NCBI GenBank assembly: GCA_003164275.1
Contig: PLSY01000265.1
Coordinates: 12,212 to 36,518, forward strand
Direction of reading: 5' to 3'
Length of the DNA stretch: 24,307 nucleotides
Source: Acidimicrobiaceae bacterium
GTDB taxonomy: Bacteria; Actinomycetota; Acidimicrobiia; Acidimicrobiales; RAAP-2
In this document: positions 15,249 to 23,474 of the stretch, in pieces
How the letters are laid out: the number at the start of each line of letters is the position of its first letter
Numbering within the stretch: position 1 is the stretch's first letter
Translations under genes and position numbers: made by a program
The notes under the pieces: generated by a model
What the model was told of the DNA's origin: nothing
Databases searched by the model: none
Seen by the model: only the letters and a program-made list of their open reading frames with translations

Positions 15249-18226
15249 ATCGGGAGCCACGAACGAGAAGCGCCAGCAGGTCGGGTGTGTTGGTCCCTCT
15301 GCTGGCGGCGATGACGGTCGGGGCCCTTGTGGTCGCTGTGCCCATCGTCCTCCTGGCCGGGGCGGGATCGCCGTTTGCCCATCTTTCAGTTTCGAGCACG
15401 GCTCGAATCCTGTCGAGCCATCGGAACTATGACCCGGTAACCGTCAGCCACTGGGTGGTCCGCGCTGCCGTCTTGATCGCCTGGGTCGCCTGGGCGTGGA
15501 TGACCTTGTGCGTGGTCGTCGAGGCAAAGTCCCTGTTGTCAGGTCGGTCAGCGGTCTCGATCCCGGCGAGCCGGACACTGCAGTCGTTGGCGGCCTGTCT
15601 GGTCGGCACGGCATTGGCTCTCTCCATCGGGGGACGGGGAGGGGGACCGACACGGCCGCCCCAGGCCGCAAGGCCGCCGGAGATGGCCCCCATGAGCGTG
15701 CTTCGCGTCATCGAGGACGACCGGTTCGTTTCGTTCGTCTCGGAGACGCCCGCTCCAAGGCCCGAGGGCAGTGAATCGGCCGCAGGTTCGCCCGGATCCC
15801 TGACAACAGTGGTCCGGCCCGACGGCGAGGCTGGCGTGAGAGGCGAGGCGATGGACCTCCACGATGGCCTGGCCGAAGAAGAAGCACCTGGGGTCAGGCA
15901 CGATGGCCTGGCCTACGAGGCACACGGCTCGCCACCGACCCACCACGTCGTCGAATCCAGAGAGACCCTCTGGTCCATTGCCAATGATGCTCTTGGTTCG
16001 GCACTGCGCTGGAGTGAGATCGCCAGGCTGAACTACGGCGTGGTCCAAAGCGATGGCCGTGCCCTCACTGTCGACCACGCTCTTCGACCGGGCTGGCACC
16101 TGGAGCTTCCCGTCGGCCACGGCGCCGCTGTGCAACGAGAGAAGGGTGTCCCGGCTCGTCCCGCCACGATGGCGGACCGTGTTCCCCTGGTCGATCAGGG
16201 TTTGATCCCAACTGCTCCTTGGGTGTCTCCGGCACCGGGGCCTCAGCCGGTCGACCGTGGTGTTCGAGTGCCACGCAACGTCCCGCTCACGCCCGTCGGT
16301 GGCGGAGTGGTCGGCGCCGGAGTCGTGAGCATCCTCGATCGGATGAGGAAGGCTCAACAACGTCACCGTCGAGAGGGCATGTTCATCAAGCTTCCCGACC
16401 TCTTGGGCCGCACCATCGAGCAACGCCTGCGGCTTGGAGGGGGATCAGCGCTCACCGACGAGGTGGGCGAGGTACTGAGAGACCTGACTGACGACGCCCA
16501 GGGCCCGAGCCGGTGGATCTCAGGCGTGCGGGTCAGGACTGAAACGATCGAGGTAGTACTGGAGGACGCGGGTGGTCCCCTAGGGTCGATCGACGACCCG
16601 TCGCACCACATCGTGAGCGTGGATCGGCCGGTCGCATTGGCTGGAGGTGGGCTATTCGGGGGTCGCTCACCCCGTGTGCCCGCACCCACGCTGGTCACCG
16701 CCGGCAACGGACCGGGTGGCCTCGTCATGGTGAACCTGGAGGCGCTCGGTTCATTGGTCGTCGAGGGAGAGGCCGAGGCCTGCGAAGGAGTGCTGAGGGC
16801 CCTGGCCCTCGAGCTCGCCACCTCCATCTGGAGCGACCGGTTCGACCTGGCGCTGACCGGATTTGGGACGGAGCTCGAGCGTTTCGCCAGGGTCACATCG
16901 ACCGAGCCCGGCCCGCTCACTGATGCCTTGTGGCGCCTGCGTATGAACAGAGCGGCCCAGTTGGACGGCACCCGGTTCGCGTCGTTCGCCCACGCCCGAG
17001 CCGTCGACGCACCTGGGGCATGGGATCCCCTGGTCGTCTTGTGCGGACCGACGGTTGCTAGTGAGCACGTCGCCGAGCTGGTCGACGTGGCCTCGGAGCC
17101 AGCCCTGGGCATGGCCGTCGTGGCAGCCGGCCATCGGGCCGGTGCCGACCACGTAGTGCGGTTGACCACGGATCGGGCGTCGCCGTTCCTTGATCTCCTG
17201 GGCACGGTCGTCTTCCCCCAGCACGTGGCAGCCGACGAACTGGCCCAGGTCGGCGCGCTGTTGGAGACGGCCACGCAACGCCAGTCGGCCTTCTCCTCCG
17301 ACGAGCCCTATGTGACACTGCCGATCGCCGTGCCCGCACACCCAGCTCCAGCAGCCAAGGCCGTCGGCCCTTCGACCGCCCGGGGGGCCGAGGACCGCTT
17401 CTCACAAGATGATGTTGTCGAACCCCATCTATTGGCGGCGTGGGCGGCTCCCGCTTCCCGTCCGATCGATGGCCAGGTGGAGGTGGCCGTCCTCGGGCCG
17501 GTCGAGATACGTGGACTGGCCCGGGAGTTCACCAGGGCGTCAGCCAGGGAACTGGTCATTTACCTGGCCATGCACCCGAACGGAGTGACCAACGAGGGTT
17601 GGGCGACTGCCCTGTGGCCCGACCGTTTGATGGCTCCGTCCAGCCTGCACTCGACGGCATCGGTAGCCCGCCGGTCCCTCGGCCAGACGGCGGACGGCCT
17701 CGACCACCTCCCTCGTTCGCACGGACGACTGGCACTGGCGAAGTCCGTGGTCACCGACTGGGAGCGGTTCGTCGCCTCCGCCGATACCGACCAGGCAGAT
17801 GAGTGGAAGGCAGCGCTGTCGCTCGTCCGGGGTCGACCCTTCGAGGGCATCAAATCGTCCGATTGGCCGATCCTGGAGGGCATAGGGCCGGCTATCGAGT
17901 CCGCCGTGGTCGACCTCGCCAGACGTCTCGGTCGGTCCAGTTTGGCCTCGGGTGACGCCCAGGTGGCGGAGTGGGCTGCCCGACGGGGACTGATGGTCAG
18001 CCCCTATGACGAGCGCCTCTACCGTCTGCTGATGCGTGCTGCCGACCTTGATGGGAACCCTGCCGGGGTGGAAGCGGCGATGAAAGAGCTCGTCACTCTG
18101 GTGGCTGAGGGTCTCGAGCCATTCGACTCGGTCCATCCGAGCACGGTGGACCTCTACCGATCGCTGACCCGACGTCGCCGTCCGGCGGGAACTTGTCAGC
18201 CACCTGCTTCTGATGGCAGGTGGTGA
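15245..18226 (+). CDS. Membrane protein with LysM and C-terminal SARP/BTAD module
   Basis: A 993-residue protein closing the Tad operon (GTG start in a GTGA overlap). Seen in order: a basic N-terminus; hydrophobic segments at about 14-39, 68-92 and 109-128; a Pro/Gly/Glu-rich linker; a LysM domain (about 232-289, HHVVESRETLWSIANDALG and WSEIARLNYG), which binds peptidoglycan in other proteins; a second linker; a central domain (about 375-690) I do not recognise; a winged-helix module like SARP/OmpR regulators (about 745-842, VEVAVLGPVEIRG and LWPDRLMAPSSLHSTASVARRSLG); and a BTAD helical-repeat region (about 843-975). The central segment LVMVNLEALGSLVVEGEAEA followed by a long helix recalls FtsK/EccC-like ATPase folds, but no Walker A is present. 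Related LysM-BTAD proteins accompany actinobacterial Tad loci. A role in sensing the wall and controlling pili is inferred. If all three segments cross the membrane, the DNA-binding end would face outward. Confidence 0.85.
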   Translation: MNREPRTRSASRSGVLVPLLAAMTVGALVVAVPIVLLAGAGSPFAHLSVSSTARILSSHRNYDPVTVSHWVVRAAVLIAWVAWAWMTLCVVVEAKSLLSGRSAVSIPASRTLQSLAACLVGTALALSIGGRGGGPTRPPQAARPPEMAPMSVLRVIEDDRFVSFVSETPAPRPEGSESAAGSPGSLTTVVRPDGEAGVRGEAMDLHDGLAEEEAPGVRHDGLAYEAHGSPPTHHVVESRETLWSIANDALGSALRWSEIARLNYGVVQSDGRALTVDHALRPGWHLELPVGHGAAVQREKGVPARPATMADRVPLVDQGLIPTAPWVSPAPGPQPVDRGVRVPRNVPLTPVGGGVVGAGVVSILDRMRKAQQRHRREGMFIKLPDLLGRTIEQRLRLGGGSALTDEVGEVLRDLTDDAQGPSRWISGVRVRTETIEVVLEDAGGPLGSIDDPSHHIVSVDRPVALAGGGLFGGRSPRVPAPTLVTAGNGPGGLVMVNLEALGSLVVEGEAEACEGVLRALALELATSIWSDRFDLALTGFGTELERFARVTSTEPGPLTDALWRLRMNRAAQLDGTRFASFAHARAVDAPGAWDPLVVLCGPTVASEHVAELVDVASEPALGMAVVAAGHRAGADHVVRLTTDRASPFLDLLGTVVFPQHVAADELAQVGALLETATQRQSAFSSDEPYVTLPIAVPAHPAPAAKAVGPSTARGAEDRFSQDDVVEPHLLAAWAAPASRPIDGQVEVAVLGPVEIRGLAREFTRASARELVIYLAMHPNGVTNEGWATALWPDRLMAPSSLHSTASVARRSLGQTADGLDHLPRSHGRLALAKSVVTDWERFVASADTDQADEWKAALSLVRGRPFEGIKSSDWPILEGIGPAIESAVVDLARRLGRSSLASGDAQVAEWAARRGLMVSPYDERLYRLLMRAADLDGNPAGVEAAMKELVTLVAEGLEPFDSVHPSTVDLYRSLTRRRRPAGTCQPPASDGRW
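18200..18223 (+). terminator. Probable terminator of the Tad operon
   Basis: CCACCTGC (18200-18207) and GCAGGTGG (18216-18223) form a perfect 8-bp stem with an 8-base loop. The hairpin sits inside the last codons of the LysM/BTAD gene, ending immediately before its stop codon. No T-run follows. A strong GC hairpin at the end of a long operon is best read as a terminator or as a 3'-end stabiliser. Confidence 0.5.
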
Positions 18227-18585
18227 TACTTGAACAAGCACAGGTGCCGAAAGCCTCCAGCTGCCCGGCCGCTTCGCCCGACCCTTCGCACGGATGTGGC
18301 CTCAGCCGTGATTGGCGACCCTGCTCGACGCGCAAGGGCGTCGGCCATCGGGGACATGACTGGTCGATGGTGGACAGCGGTTGTTGATGGTCCCCGACCG
18401 TTGGTTCAGCTTCGATGCCCTCCGAACCCAGACCGCGGTCGGCCAAGTTCTCCGAGCCCACACGCAGAAGGACACGGCGCCTTCCTAGCGGCCCGTGACC
18501 GACCGCGTTCGGTCCTACGTGTCCGTGCGGACCCGTAGCTGGGAGCGGGAAAGAGCGCTCTCCGCTGGCCCGTTCGAGCCTTTCG
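18227..18585. other. Convergent intergenic region, 359 bases, no gene seen
   Basis: The stretch lies between the end of the Tad operon (+) and the end of the LLM oxidoreductase gene (-). The open frames in it are short and Arg/Pro-rich and show no recognisable motif or ribosome-binding site. The only structure noted is the hairpin at 18541-18562. Confidence 0.5.
18541..18562 (-). terminator. Possible terminator of the LLM oxidoreductase gene
   Basis: GGGAGCG (18541-18547) pairs with CGCTCTC (18556-18562), 7 bp including one G-U, around an 8-base loop. It lies about 24 bases beyond the stop of the minus-strand LLM gene, the right place for a terminator on that strand. There is no long T-run on either strand. 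Confidence 0.35.
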
Positions 18586-19620
18586 TCAGAGAACGAGCTC
18601 CGCCATCGTCTGGAGCGTCTCCGAGCTTCCGGCCACCAGCAGAGTGGTGGCGATCGACTCGCGCCAACCTTCCAAGTCGTCTCGGATCTTCTCCTTCGGG
18701 CCGATCAGGGCGATGTCCTCGATGAGCGAGGTTGGAACGGCGGCCTCGGCCTCATCTTTTCGACCCTCCAGGTAGAGCTCTTGGATCTTGCTGGCCTCGG
18801 CCTCGTATCCCATGCGTGAGAACACGTCGAAGTGGAAGTTCATCGACTTGGCGCCCATGCCTCCGATGTAGAGGGCGATCGACGGTCGAAAGGCGTCGGC
18901 CGCCTGGTCGATGTCGTCACTGATCAGGGTGGGGGCGAGGGCGATCACTTCGAAATCGTCAGCGGTGTGTCGGGCACCCGGGCGGGCGAATCCCTCGGCC
19001 AGTGCGGGTTCGAAGGCCTTGACGGCGTTGGGGGAGAAGAAGATGGGAAACCACCCATCGGCGATCTCTGCCGCCAGGGCCACGTTCTTCGGGCCTTCAG
19101 CGCCCATGATGATCGGAATGTCCTTGCGCAGCGGATGGACAATGGGCTTGAGGGCCTTGCCCAGTCCGGTGCCGCCGGGAAACGGGAGCGGGTAGTTGGG
19201 CTTGTCGTTGGTGACAGGCGCCTCCCGGGCGAAGACCTGGCGGACGATGTCGATGTACTCAGTGGTCCGGGCCAGGGGCTTTTCGAATGACTGCCCGTAC
19301 CAACCCTCGACGACCTGAGGGCCCGACACGCCGAGACCGAGGACGAATCGGCCGCCCGACAGGTGGTCAAGGGTGATGGCCGCCATAGCCATGGCTGTGG
19401 GGGTCCGGGCCGAGAGTTGGCAGAGGGCGGTTCCGAGCCGAACACTCTTTGTCTGTGACCCCCACCAGCTGAGGGGAGTGAGGGCATCGGATCCGTAGGC
19501 CTCGGCCGTCCAGATCGAGTCGTAACCGAGTCGCTCGGCGTCGGTCACCTGGGTCCCGGCGTTCGCCGGAGGGCCGGCGCCCCAGTAGCCGAGCTGCAGT
19601 CCGAGCTTCATGTTCTTCAT
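18586..19620 (-). CDS. LLM-class F420-dependent oxidoreductase, Rv3520c-like
   Basis: A luciferase-like TIM-barrel enzyme that probably uses coenzyme F420, as its closest known relatives in mycobacteria do. The product opens KLGLQLGYWGAGPP and shows GYDSIWTAEAYGSDALTPL, RLGTALCQLSARTP, LDHLSGGRFVLGLGVSGPQV and GAEGPKNVALAAEIADGW, a near-continuous match to the family as I know it. The frame is open to 19674, but the family start is at the MKNMKLGL segment. I chose ATG at 19620, which has GGGGAGG just upstream on the minus strand (about 19625-19631, a short 4-base spacing from GGAGG); ATG at 19611 is the alternative. The product is 344 residues. The substrate is unknown. Confidence 0.88.
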   Translation of the reverse strand: MKNMKLGLQLGYWGAGPPANAGTQVTDAERLGYDSIWTAEAYGSDALTPLSWWGSQTKSVRLGTALCQLSARTPTAMAMAAITLDHLSGGRFVLGLGVSGPQVVEGWYGQSFEKPLARTTEYIDIVRQVFAREAPVTNDKPNYPLPFPGGTGLGKALKPIVHPLRKDIPIIMGAEGPKNVALAAEIADGWFPIFFSPNAVKAFEPALAEGFARPGARHTADDFEVIALAPTLISDDIDQAADAFRPSIALYIGGMGAKSMNFHFDVFSRMGYEAEASKIQELYLEGRKDEAEAAVPTSLIEDIALIGPKEKIRDDLEGWRESIATTLLVAGSSETLQTMAELVL

Positions 19621-19648
19621 CGGTCCTCCCCTGTTCCTTAGGCCTACG

Positions 19649-19654
19649 ACCCTA
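19649..19654 (-). promoter_or_regulatory. Possible -10 element for the LLM gene
   Basis: On the minus strand these bases read TAGGGT, a common actinobacterial -10 form (TAnnnT). It lies 28 bases before the chosen ATG, giving a short 5' leader that contains the ribosome-binding site. No clear -35 is seen, so this is weak. Confidence 0.25.
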
Positions 19655-19835
19655 ATGGGGATCGACCACTTCACGCCTTGGAGGAGTTGTGGATGACGGT
19701 CGACGCTCCGACACGTGAGCGCTCGTTGGCCACATCCTCAAACGCCCGCCTGAAAGCCGGTCCCTCCCTGGCCGATGGCGCCCACGGGTTCAGGGTGGCG
19801 TTGTCCGAGCGGAGCCCGGCCGGAGCGACCTTTGC

Positions 19836-20228
19836 CTACTCCGTCCACAGACGGAGAAAGTTTCGCGCCCTCTTCGCCTGCTCGACCCGGTCCATCAGGT
19901 TTGTGGCCACTCTGTCGACAAGATCGCGATTGCCGACCCATTGTCCGTCCGGAGCCTCCGTTGATACGTACTGCATGACTGCGCAGAGGCCCAAGCAGGC
20001 GGAGATCAACTCGACGAAATAGATGCCGAACTCTTGGTCCGGGCAGCGATTGCTTTGCAGCCAGAGCTGGGCGTGCCGCACCGCCGCCTCGAGCTGATCG
20101 CAGGATGCCATCACGACAACTGCCGGTGCCTCAGAGACGGCAAGGAGGGCATCCTCAGCCTTGACGAGAGCATCGAGGAGTGGTTGTGCCTGGGCATGCC
20201 AGACCTGCATCGCCCGAATCCGTCTCAT
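19836..20228 (-). CDS. Small helical protein of unknown function
   Basis: I do not recognise this 130-residue protein. Its composition is balanced and protein-like, unlike the shadow frames around it, and it looks mainly alpha-helical: AQAQPLLDALVKAEDALLAV, LEAAVRHAQLWLQSN, a more hydrophobic FGIYFVELISACLGLCAVMQ, and a C-terminal RVATNLMDRVEQAKRARNFL. Four cysteines are present. There is no signal peptide, and the hydrophobic helix is short of a clear membrane segment because it contains Glu. The start ATG 20228 has no good ribosome-binding site; the ATG six codons later is an alternative. It lies upstream of the LLM gene on the same strand, but 215 bases apart, so an operon is uncertain. 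Confidence 0.6.
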   Translation of the reverse strand: MRRIRAMQVWHAQAQPLLDALVKAEDALLAVSEAPAVVVMASCDQLEAAVRHAQLWLQSNRCPDQEFGIYFVELISACLGLCAVMQYVSTEAPDGQWVGNRDLVDRVATNLMDRVEQAKRARNFLRLWTE

Positions 20229-20763
20229 GGTGAAAGCACCGGTAGGTCGCTCACGCTCCCCATTCTGTCTTGATCATTCCGTCGAGCCGAATTGGAGCCA
20301 GGAATTCTCACCTCGCGTGGCGCTTCGGGCATAGTCCAGCATTCTCGGTGGTGGCCGGACAGTTTCGACCGGGCGGTGCAGAGATTGGTCGGGTGAACGA
20401 GCCGCTGTTCCAGCTGCGTCGGAGGCGTTCGTGATCCGCCCCTGGGAGCCCGAGAACCATGCGGAGAGCCGACGAGAGTCCGTCGTCGGGACCAGCGTGC
20501 CTCTTCGACTTTCCGACGGATGGAGGCGATCTGGTCGTTCCAAGGCATGGACCGATCTGTCCGGTCATCGATGGGACCGTCGTTGAGCGTCTCTGCAGCC
20601 GCGCCCTCCAATCTCAAGCTTTGGATAGGTCTCAGTCGGCTGAGTGACGAACCACCCTCATTCGGAACGAAGAGTTGGTCGCCAGGTCGGATCGGGACAG
20701 TTTCCGGACCAGTGTCCGGACGCACTCGTGCTCGCACGCTGTGCCCCTCGCGTTCACCACCGC

Positions 20764-20780
20764 CTGCATGGCCAATGCAG
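20764..20780. promoter_or_regulatory. Perfect inverted repeat upstream of the DUF1003-like gene
   Basis: CTGCAT (20764-20769), GGCCA, ATGCAG (20775-20780): a perfect 6+5+6 dyad, 55 bases before the ATG. It has the same geometry as the dyad at 7737-7753, and both read TGCAY-NNCCA-RTGCA. An operator role is inferred. Confidence 0.35.
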
Positions 20781-20801
20781 TCCCCTCCACTTTCGGAAGG
20801 T

Positions 20802-20815
20802 GCCATGCTCATGGC
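20802..20815. promoter_or_regulatory. Second dyad just before the DUF1003-like gene
   Basis: GCCATG (20802-20807), CT, CATGGC (20810-20815) form a nearly uninterrupted palindrome. It ends 8 bases before the ribosome-binding site AAGGAG (20824-20829). It could be an operator overlapping the transcription start or a feature of the mRNA leader. Confidence 0.3.
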
Positions 20816-20835
20816 GAGCCGACAAGGAGACGCCC

Positions 20836-21273
20836 ATGAGTGACACCCAGACTTACAAGCCAACGCGGGCACGACGCGTCAGCCAGGCGATAAGCATCCG
20901 AGGACTGAGAAGTGAAGTCAAGAGGGCCGATGGAGTCAATGCGAAGATTGCCGTCTTTCTCACGAACATCGTCGGATCAATGTGGTGCGCATACGTATTC
21001 GGCGTGATCGCGCTCATCGGATTGCGGCCGGCATTGAAGCCCGGTGGTGAGGGAATCATCGCCTGGATCGCCCAGACGTTCCTCCAACTGGTACTGCTGT
21101 CGGTCATCATGGTCGGCCAAAACGTTCAAAGCCAAGCAAGTGAATCTCGTTCAGAGCACACGTATGAGGACACGGTCCAAATACTGGACCGGCTAGACGT
21201 CCATACCGAGGGGGGGCTGAAGGATCTTGCCGATCGAATCGACGGGTTGGAAGCGGCGCTCCGCCAAAAATGA
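20836..21273 (+). CDS. Small membrane protein, DUF1003-like
   Basis: The 145-residue product has a basic N-terminal third (PTRARRVSQAISIRGLRSEVKR), then two membrane helices: NAKIAVFLTNIVGSMWCAYVFGVIALIGL and IIAWIAQTFLQLVLLSVIMVGQNV, followed by a charged helical tail (SESRSEHTYEDTVQILDRLD). Two helices, a QN motif after the second helix and a charged coiled tail match the plan of DUF1003 proteins; the assignment is by pattern only. The function is unknown. The frame is open from 20644, but ATG 20836 has AAGGAG 6 bases upstream (20824-20829) and begins the plausible protein. A 10-bp hairpin follows the stop. Confidence 0.72.
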   Translation: MSDTQTYKPTRARRVSQAISIRGLRSEVKRADGVNAKIAVFLTNIVGSMWCAYVFGVIALIGLRPALKPGGEGIIAWIAQTFLQLVLLSVIMVGQNVQSQASESRSEHTYEDTVQILDRLDVHTEGGLKDLADRIDGLEAALRQK

Positions 21274-21613
21274 CCGGTCGATCAGCCGACCCAAAACGAG
21301 ATGGGCAAAGTGATCGGCCGTGTCCCGGTCGTCTTCGCTCTCTTGATGTGGTGGCGGTGGATAGGGTGCCGTTCCATCCTCAACAGACCATCAAACAGGT
21401 CGAGATCGACTATCGCCCCGGAAGGGGGCATCTACCTTCGTCACTGGTTACGGGGGTACGATTGCGGCCGCCGGTCACCGGACATCCGATCCGTATCGGT
21501 GCAAAGCGCGATCGGAGAAGCACCGGCCAGGAGTCACACGTACCGTTAAGGACCATTGCGCCGTCCAGGCGTGCAGACCGGGCGCGTACAACTCCATGGA
21601 AGGAACCGGAGCG
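21274..21613. other. Intergenic region, 340 bases, no convincing gene
   Basis: The stretch begins with the hairpin at 21275-21320. Open frames of 115 codons (21270-21617) and 82 codons (21301-21549) cross it, but their products are Arg/Pro-rich with no motif; the first begins in an ATGA overlap with the previous stop, which is the only point in its favour. The end carries AAGGA (21599-21603), the likely ribosome-binding site of the DUF1059 gene. Confidence 0.5.
21275..21320 (+). terminator. Hairpin after the DUF1003-like gene, probable terminator
   Basis: CGGTCGATCA (21275-21284) pairs with TGATCGGCCG (21311-21320) over 10 bp with one G-U. The 26-base loop can form a further short CCC/GGG pairing. 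It starts two bases after the stop codon. There is no T-run. Confidence 0.4.
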
Positions 21614-21850
21614 ATGAAGACGATGACATGCAAACAGCTGGGTGGACCTTGTGACTTCCCACTTCGTGGGACTACCGCAGATGAGGTCATCAAGGCGCAA
21701 GACCGTCACCTGAATGAGACGGTCGCCGGTGGCGATGAGACGCACGAGAGTGCTTTGAAGGGCATGAAGGGGAGGTGGAGGCACCCCTTGTCCGGAATGG
21801 CTTGGTACAAGAACACCAAGCGTGACTTCGCCGCCCTTCCCGAAGATTGA
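21614..21850 (+). CDS. DUF1059 family small protein
   Basis: A 78-residue protein whose start, MKTMTCKQLGGPCDFPLRG, is the DUF1059 signature (two conserved cysteines in TCxxLGGxCD), followed by ADEVIKAQDRHLNET, a helix with His, and DETHESALKGMKGRW. The function of the family is unknown. The tail WYKNTKRDFAALPED is longer than in the shortest members. I chose ATG 21614 rather than 21596 because it begins the conserved block and has AAGGA 10 bases upstream. It lies between a DUF1003-like gene and a permease but is separated from both by possible terminators, so it is probably its own unit. Confidence 0.82.
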   Translation: MKTMTCKQLGGPCDFPLRGTTADEVIKAQDRHLNETVAGGDETHESALKGMKGRWRHPLSGMAWYKNTKRDFAALPED

Positions 21851-21867
21851 TCGGCTGCGACGGTCCC

Positions 21868-21891
21868 GTTCGCTGCCCCGGAGCAGTGAGC
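21868..21891 (+). terminator. Probable terminator of the DUF1059 gene
   Basis: GTTCGCTGC (21868-21876) pairs with GCAGTGAGC (21883-21891) over 9 bp with two G-U pairs, around the loop CCCGGA. It lies 18 bases after the stop codon. It is a compact GC hairpin without a T-run. Confidence 0.5.
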
Positions 21892-22043
21892 AGTCATCGG
21901 GCTACAGCCCCAATCGCCCGACTCTGGCTGCCACTTCCTGCCGATGAAGGCGGCGACTGTCCAGAGCACCCTGTTCGCCGACCGATAATGGTTCCTCCCG
22001 CTCACATCGTGCGAGAGCCTCGCGTCCAGATGGAGGACATCCG

Positions 22044-23474
22044 GTGTCACAGTTCAGCGTGTTCGACGGCCAGAGGCCACAATGGCCCGGGGACCTGACC
22101 CTAGAGACGGCGGGGATCGTCCCTGTTCCCGAGGATGCCCGTTATGGGGCCAACTGGAGGAACTTCACCGTCTGGTTCTCACCGAACATGGAGCTGAGCG
22201 GCGTATTCACCGGCACGCTGGCTGCCACGTTGGGACTCGGGCTGTGGAGCGGCTTGAGCGCCATCGTCATCGGAGTCGTGGTTGGGGCCATCCCCGTGGC
22301 CGCGCTCGCCCTTTGGGGTCCAGAGACAGGTATGGCCCAGCTTCCCCTGGCCCGCCTTCCGTTCGGAAAGACCATCACCATCCCGGCGATGGTGCAGCTC
22401 TTGTCGGCCGTGGCCTGGGACGCGTTGGTTGGACTCTTCGGCGGTGAGGCGGCGCAGATCCTGTTTCACGTGCCCTTCGCCGTCGGTGTCATCGTGGTGC
22501 TGGCCATTGAGGGACTGATCGGCTTTTTGGGCTACGAGTTCATCCACCGCCTGGAGGCGTGGGGGGCTGTCATCCTCACCGTCCTGTTCGCCATGCTGTC
22601 CTACAAGGTCCTCGGCCACGGGCATTTCCCCACCCACGACACCGTGCACGGAGGCACGGCTGTCGGCATGTGGGTACTCATGATGACCATCGCCTTGAGC
22701 GGGAGCTTCAGTTGGACCACCTATGCGGCCGACTACAGCCGCTACATGGCAAAGGACACACCTCATCGTCCACTGTTCTGGCTGACCTTTGCCGGACTGG
22801 CAGGCTCGTATCTGTGGATCTACACCATCGGCCTGCTCGGGGCGAAGACCCTCGGTAGCCAGACCGCTGCCGGCGTACAAGCTCTGATGGGTGGAGGAGT
22901 GCTCGGCGCCCTGGCCCTTGTGGCCATCGTCTTTGGAGCGATCACTTCGAACGCCATGAACGACTACTCGGCATCACTGGCCATCCAGGCCGGAGGTGTC
23001 CCCGTCAAGCGACACCTCTCAGCTGCCTTTGGGACGGTGATCGCCTTTTTCTTGATCCTGTGGATCCACACCGGGGACATCTCGGCCAAGTTCCAGAACG
23101 TCTTGTTGTTCACCGCCTACTGGATCGCTCCGTTCCTGGCCGTGGTGCTGATCGATTGGCGGGATCGCAGGGGATCGCTCAATCGCTCGACGCTCACCCA
23201 CGTGCTCGACTGGTCGAATCTGACTTCGGGGTGGCCCGCTTTGCTGGCGCTGGTCGTGGGGTTCGGAGCAATGATCCCCTTCATGGACACGGGCCTTCTG
23301 GTCGGGTCGGTGTCAAAGGCCATGGACGGAGCCGACATCTCGTTCTTCGTGGGCTTCCTGGTAGCCGGCGTGGTGTACTACCCACTGCGGAAACTGGCCA
23401 GACAAGAGCCGCGAGATGACGGCGATCGGGCGGATCCACTGATGACCGGAGCCGTGCTCCCTGGTTCGCTCTGA
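22044..23474 (+). CDS. NCS1-family purine/cytosine-type permease
   Basis: This is an integral membrane transporter of the nucleobase:cation symporter-1 family, which imports cytosine, purines, allantoin, hydantoins or related compounds. The 476-residue product begins with a cytoplasmic segment TAGIVPVPEDARYGANWRNF, the family's entry signature, then WFSPNMELSGVFTGTLAATLG, the first membrane helix, and about 12 helices in all. Other landmarks are RLPFGK and the central SWTTYAADYSRYM, which lies in the expected region of the substrate site. The start is GTG with an excellent GGAGG (22032-22036) 7 bases before it. It is convergent with the last LLM gene. The substrate cannot be told from the sequence alone. 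Confidence 0.9.
   Translation: MSQFSVFDGQRPQWPGDLTLETAGIVPVPEDARYGANWRNFTVWFSPNMELSGVFTGTLAATLGLGLWSGLSAIVIGVVVGAIPVAALALWGPETGMAQLPLARLPFGKTITIPAMVQLLSAVAWDALVGLFGGEAAQILFHVPFAVGVIVVLAIEGLIGFLGYEFIHRLEAWGAVILTVLFAMLSYKVLGHGHFPTHDTVHGGTAVGMWVLMMTIALSGSFSWTTYAADYSRYMAKDTPHRPLFWLTFAGLAGSYLWIYTIGLLGAKTLGSQTAAGVQALMGGGVLGALALVAIVFGAITSNAMNDYSASLAIQAGGVPVKRHLSAAFGTVIAFFLILWIHTGDISAKFQNVLLFTAYWIAPFLAVVLIDWRDRRGSLNRSTLTHVLDWSNLTSGWPALLALVVGFGAMIPFMDTGLLVGSVSKAMDGADISFFVGFLVAGVVYYPLRKLARQEPRDDGDRADPLMTGAVLPGSL

Larger units (their letters stand above)
20229..20835. other. 607-base stretch without a convincing gene
   Basis: The region lies between two divergent genes. Open frames up to about 215 codons exist on the minus strand (20225-20872), but the product is Arg/Ser/Pro-rich and runs antisense into the next gene. 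Base composition is more mixed than in the flanking genes. Visible elements are the direct repeat GGACAGTTTC (20357-20366 and 20695-20704), TCCGGAC twice (20703-20709 and 20715-20721), and two dyads close to the next gene. It may hold divergent promoters plus decayed sequence; no family remnant was recognised. Confidence 0.5.

Noticed and set aside
20225..20872. 215-codon minus-strand frame across the gene-free stretch
   Set aside because: It is low in hydrophobic residues, Ser/Arg/Pro-rich, and extends antisense into the DUF1003-like gene; no motif seen.
21270..21617. 115-codon frame starting in an ATGA overlap after the DUF1003-like gene
   Set aside because: Its start falls at a probable terminator hairpin, and the product is Arg/Pro-rich without motifs.
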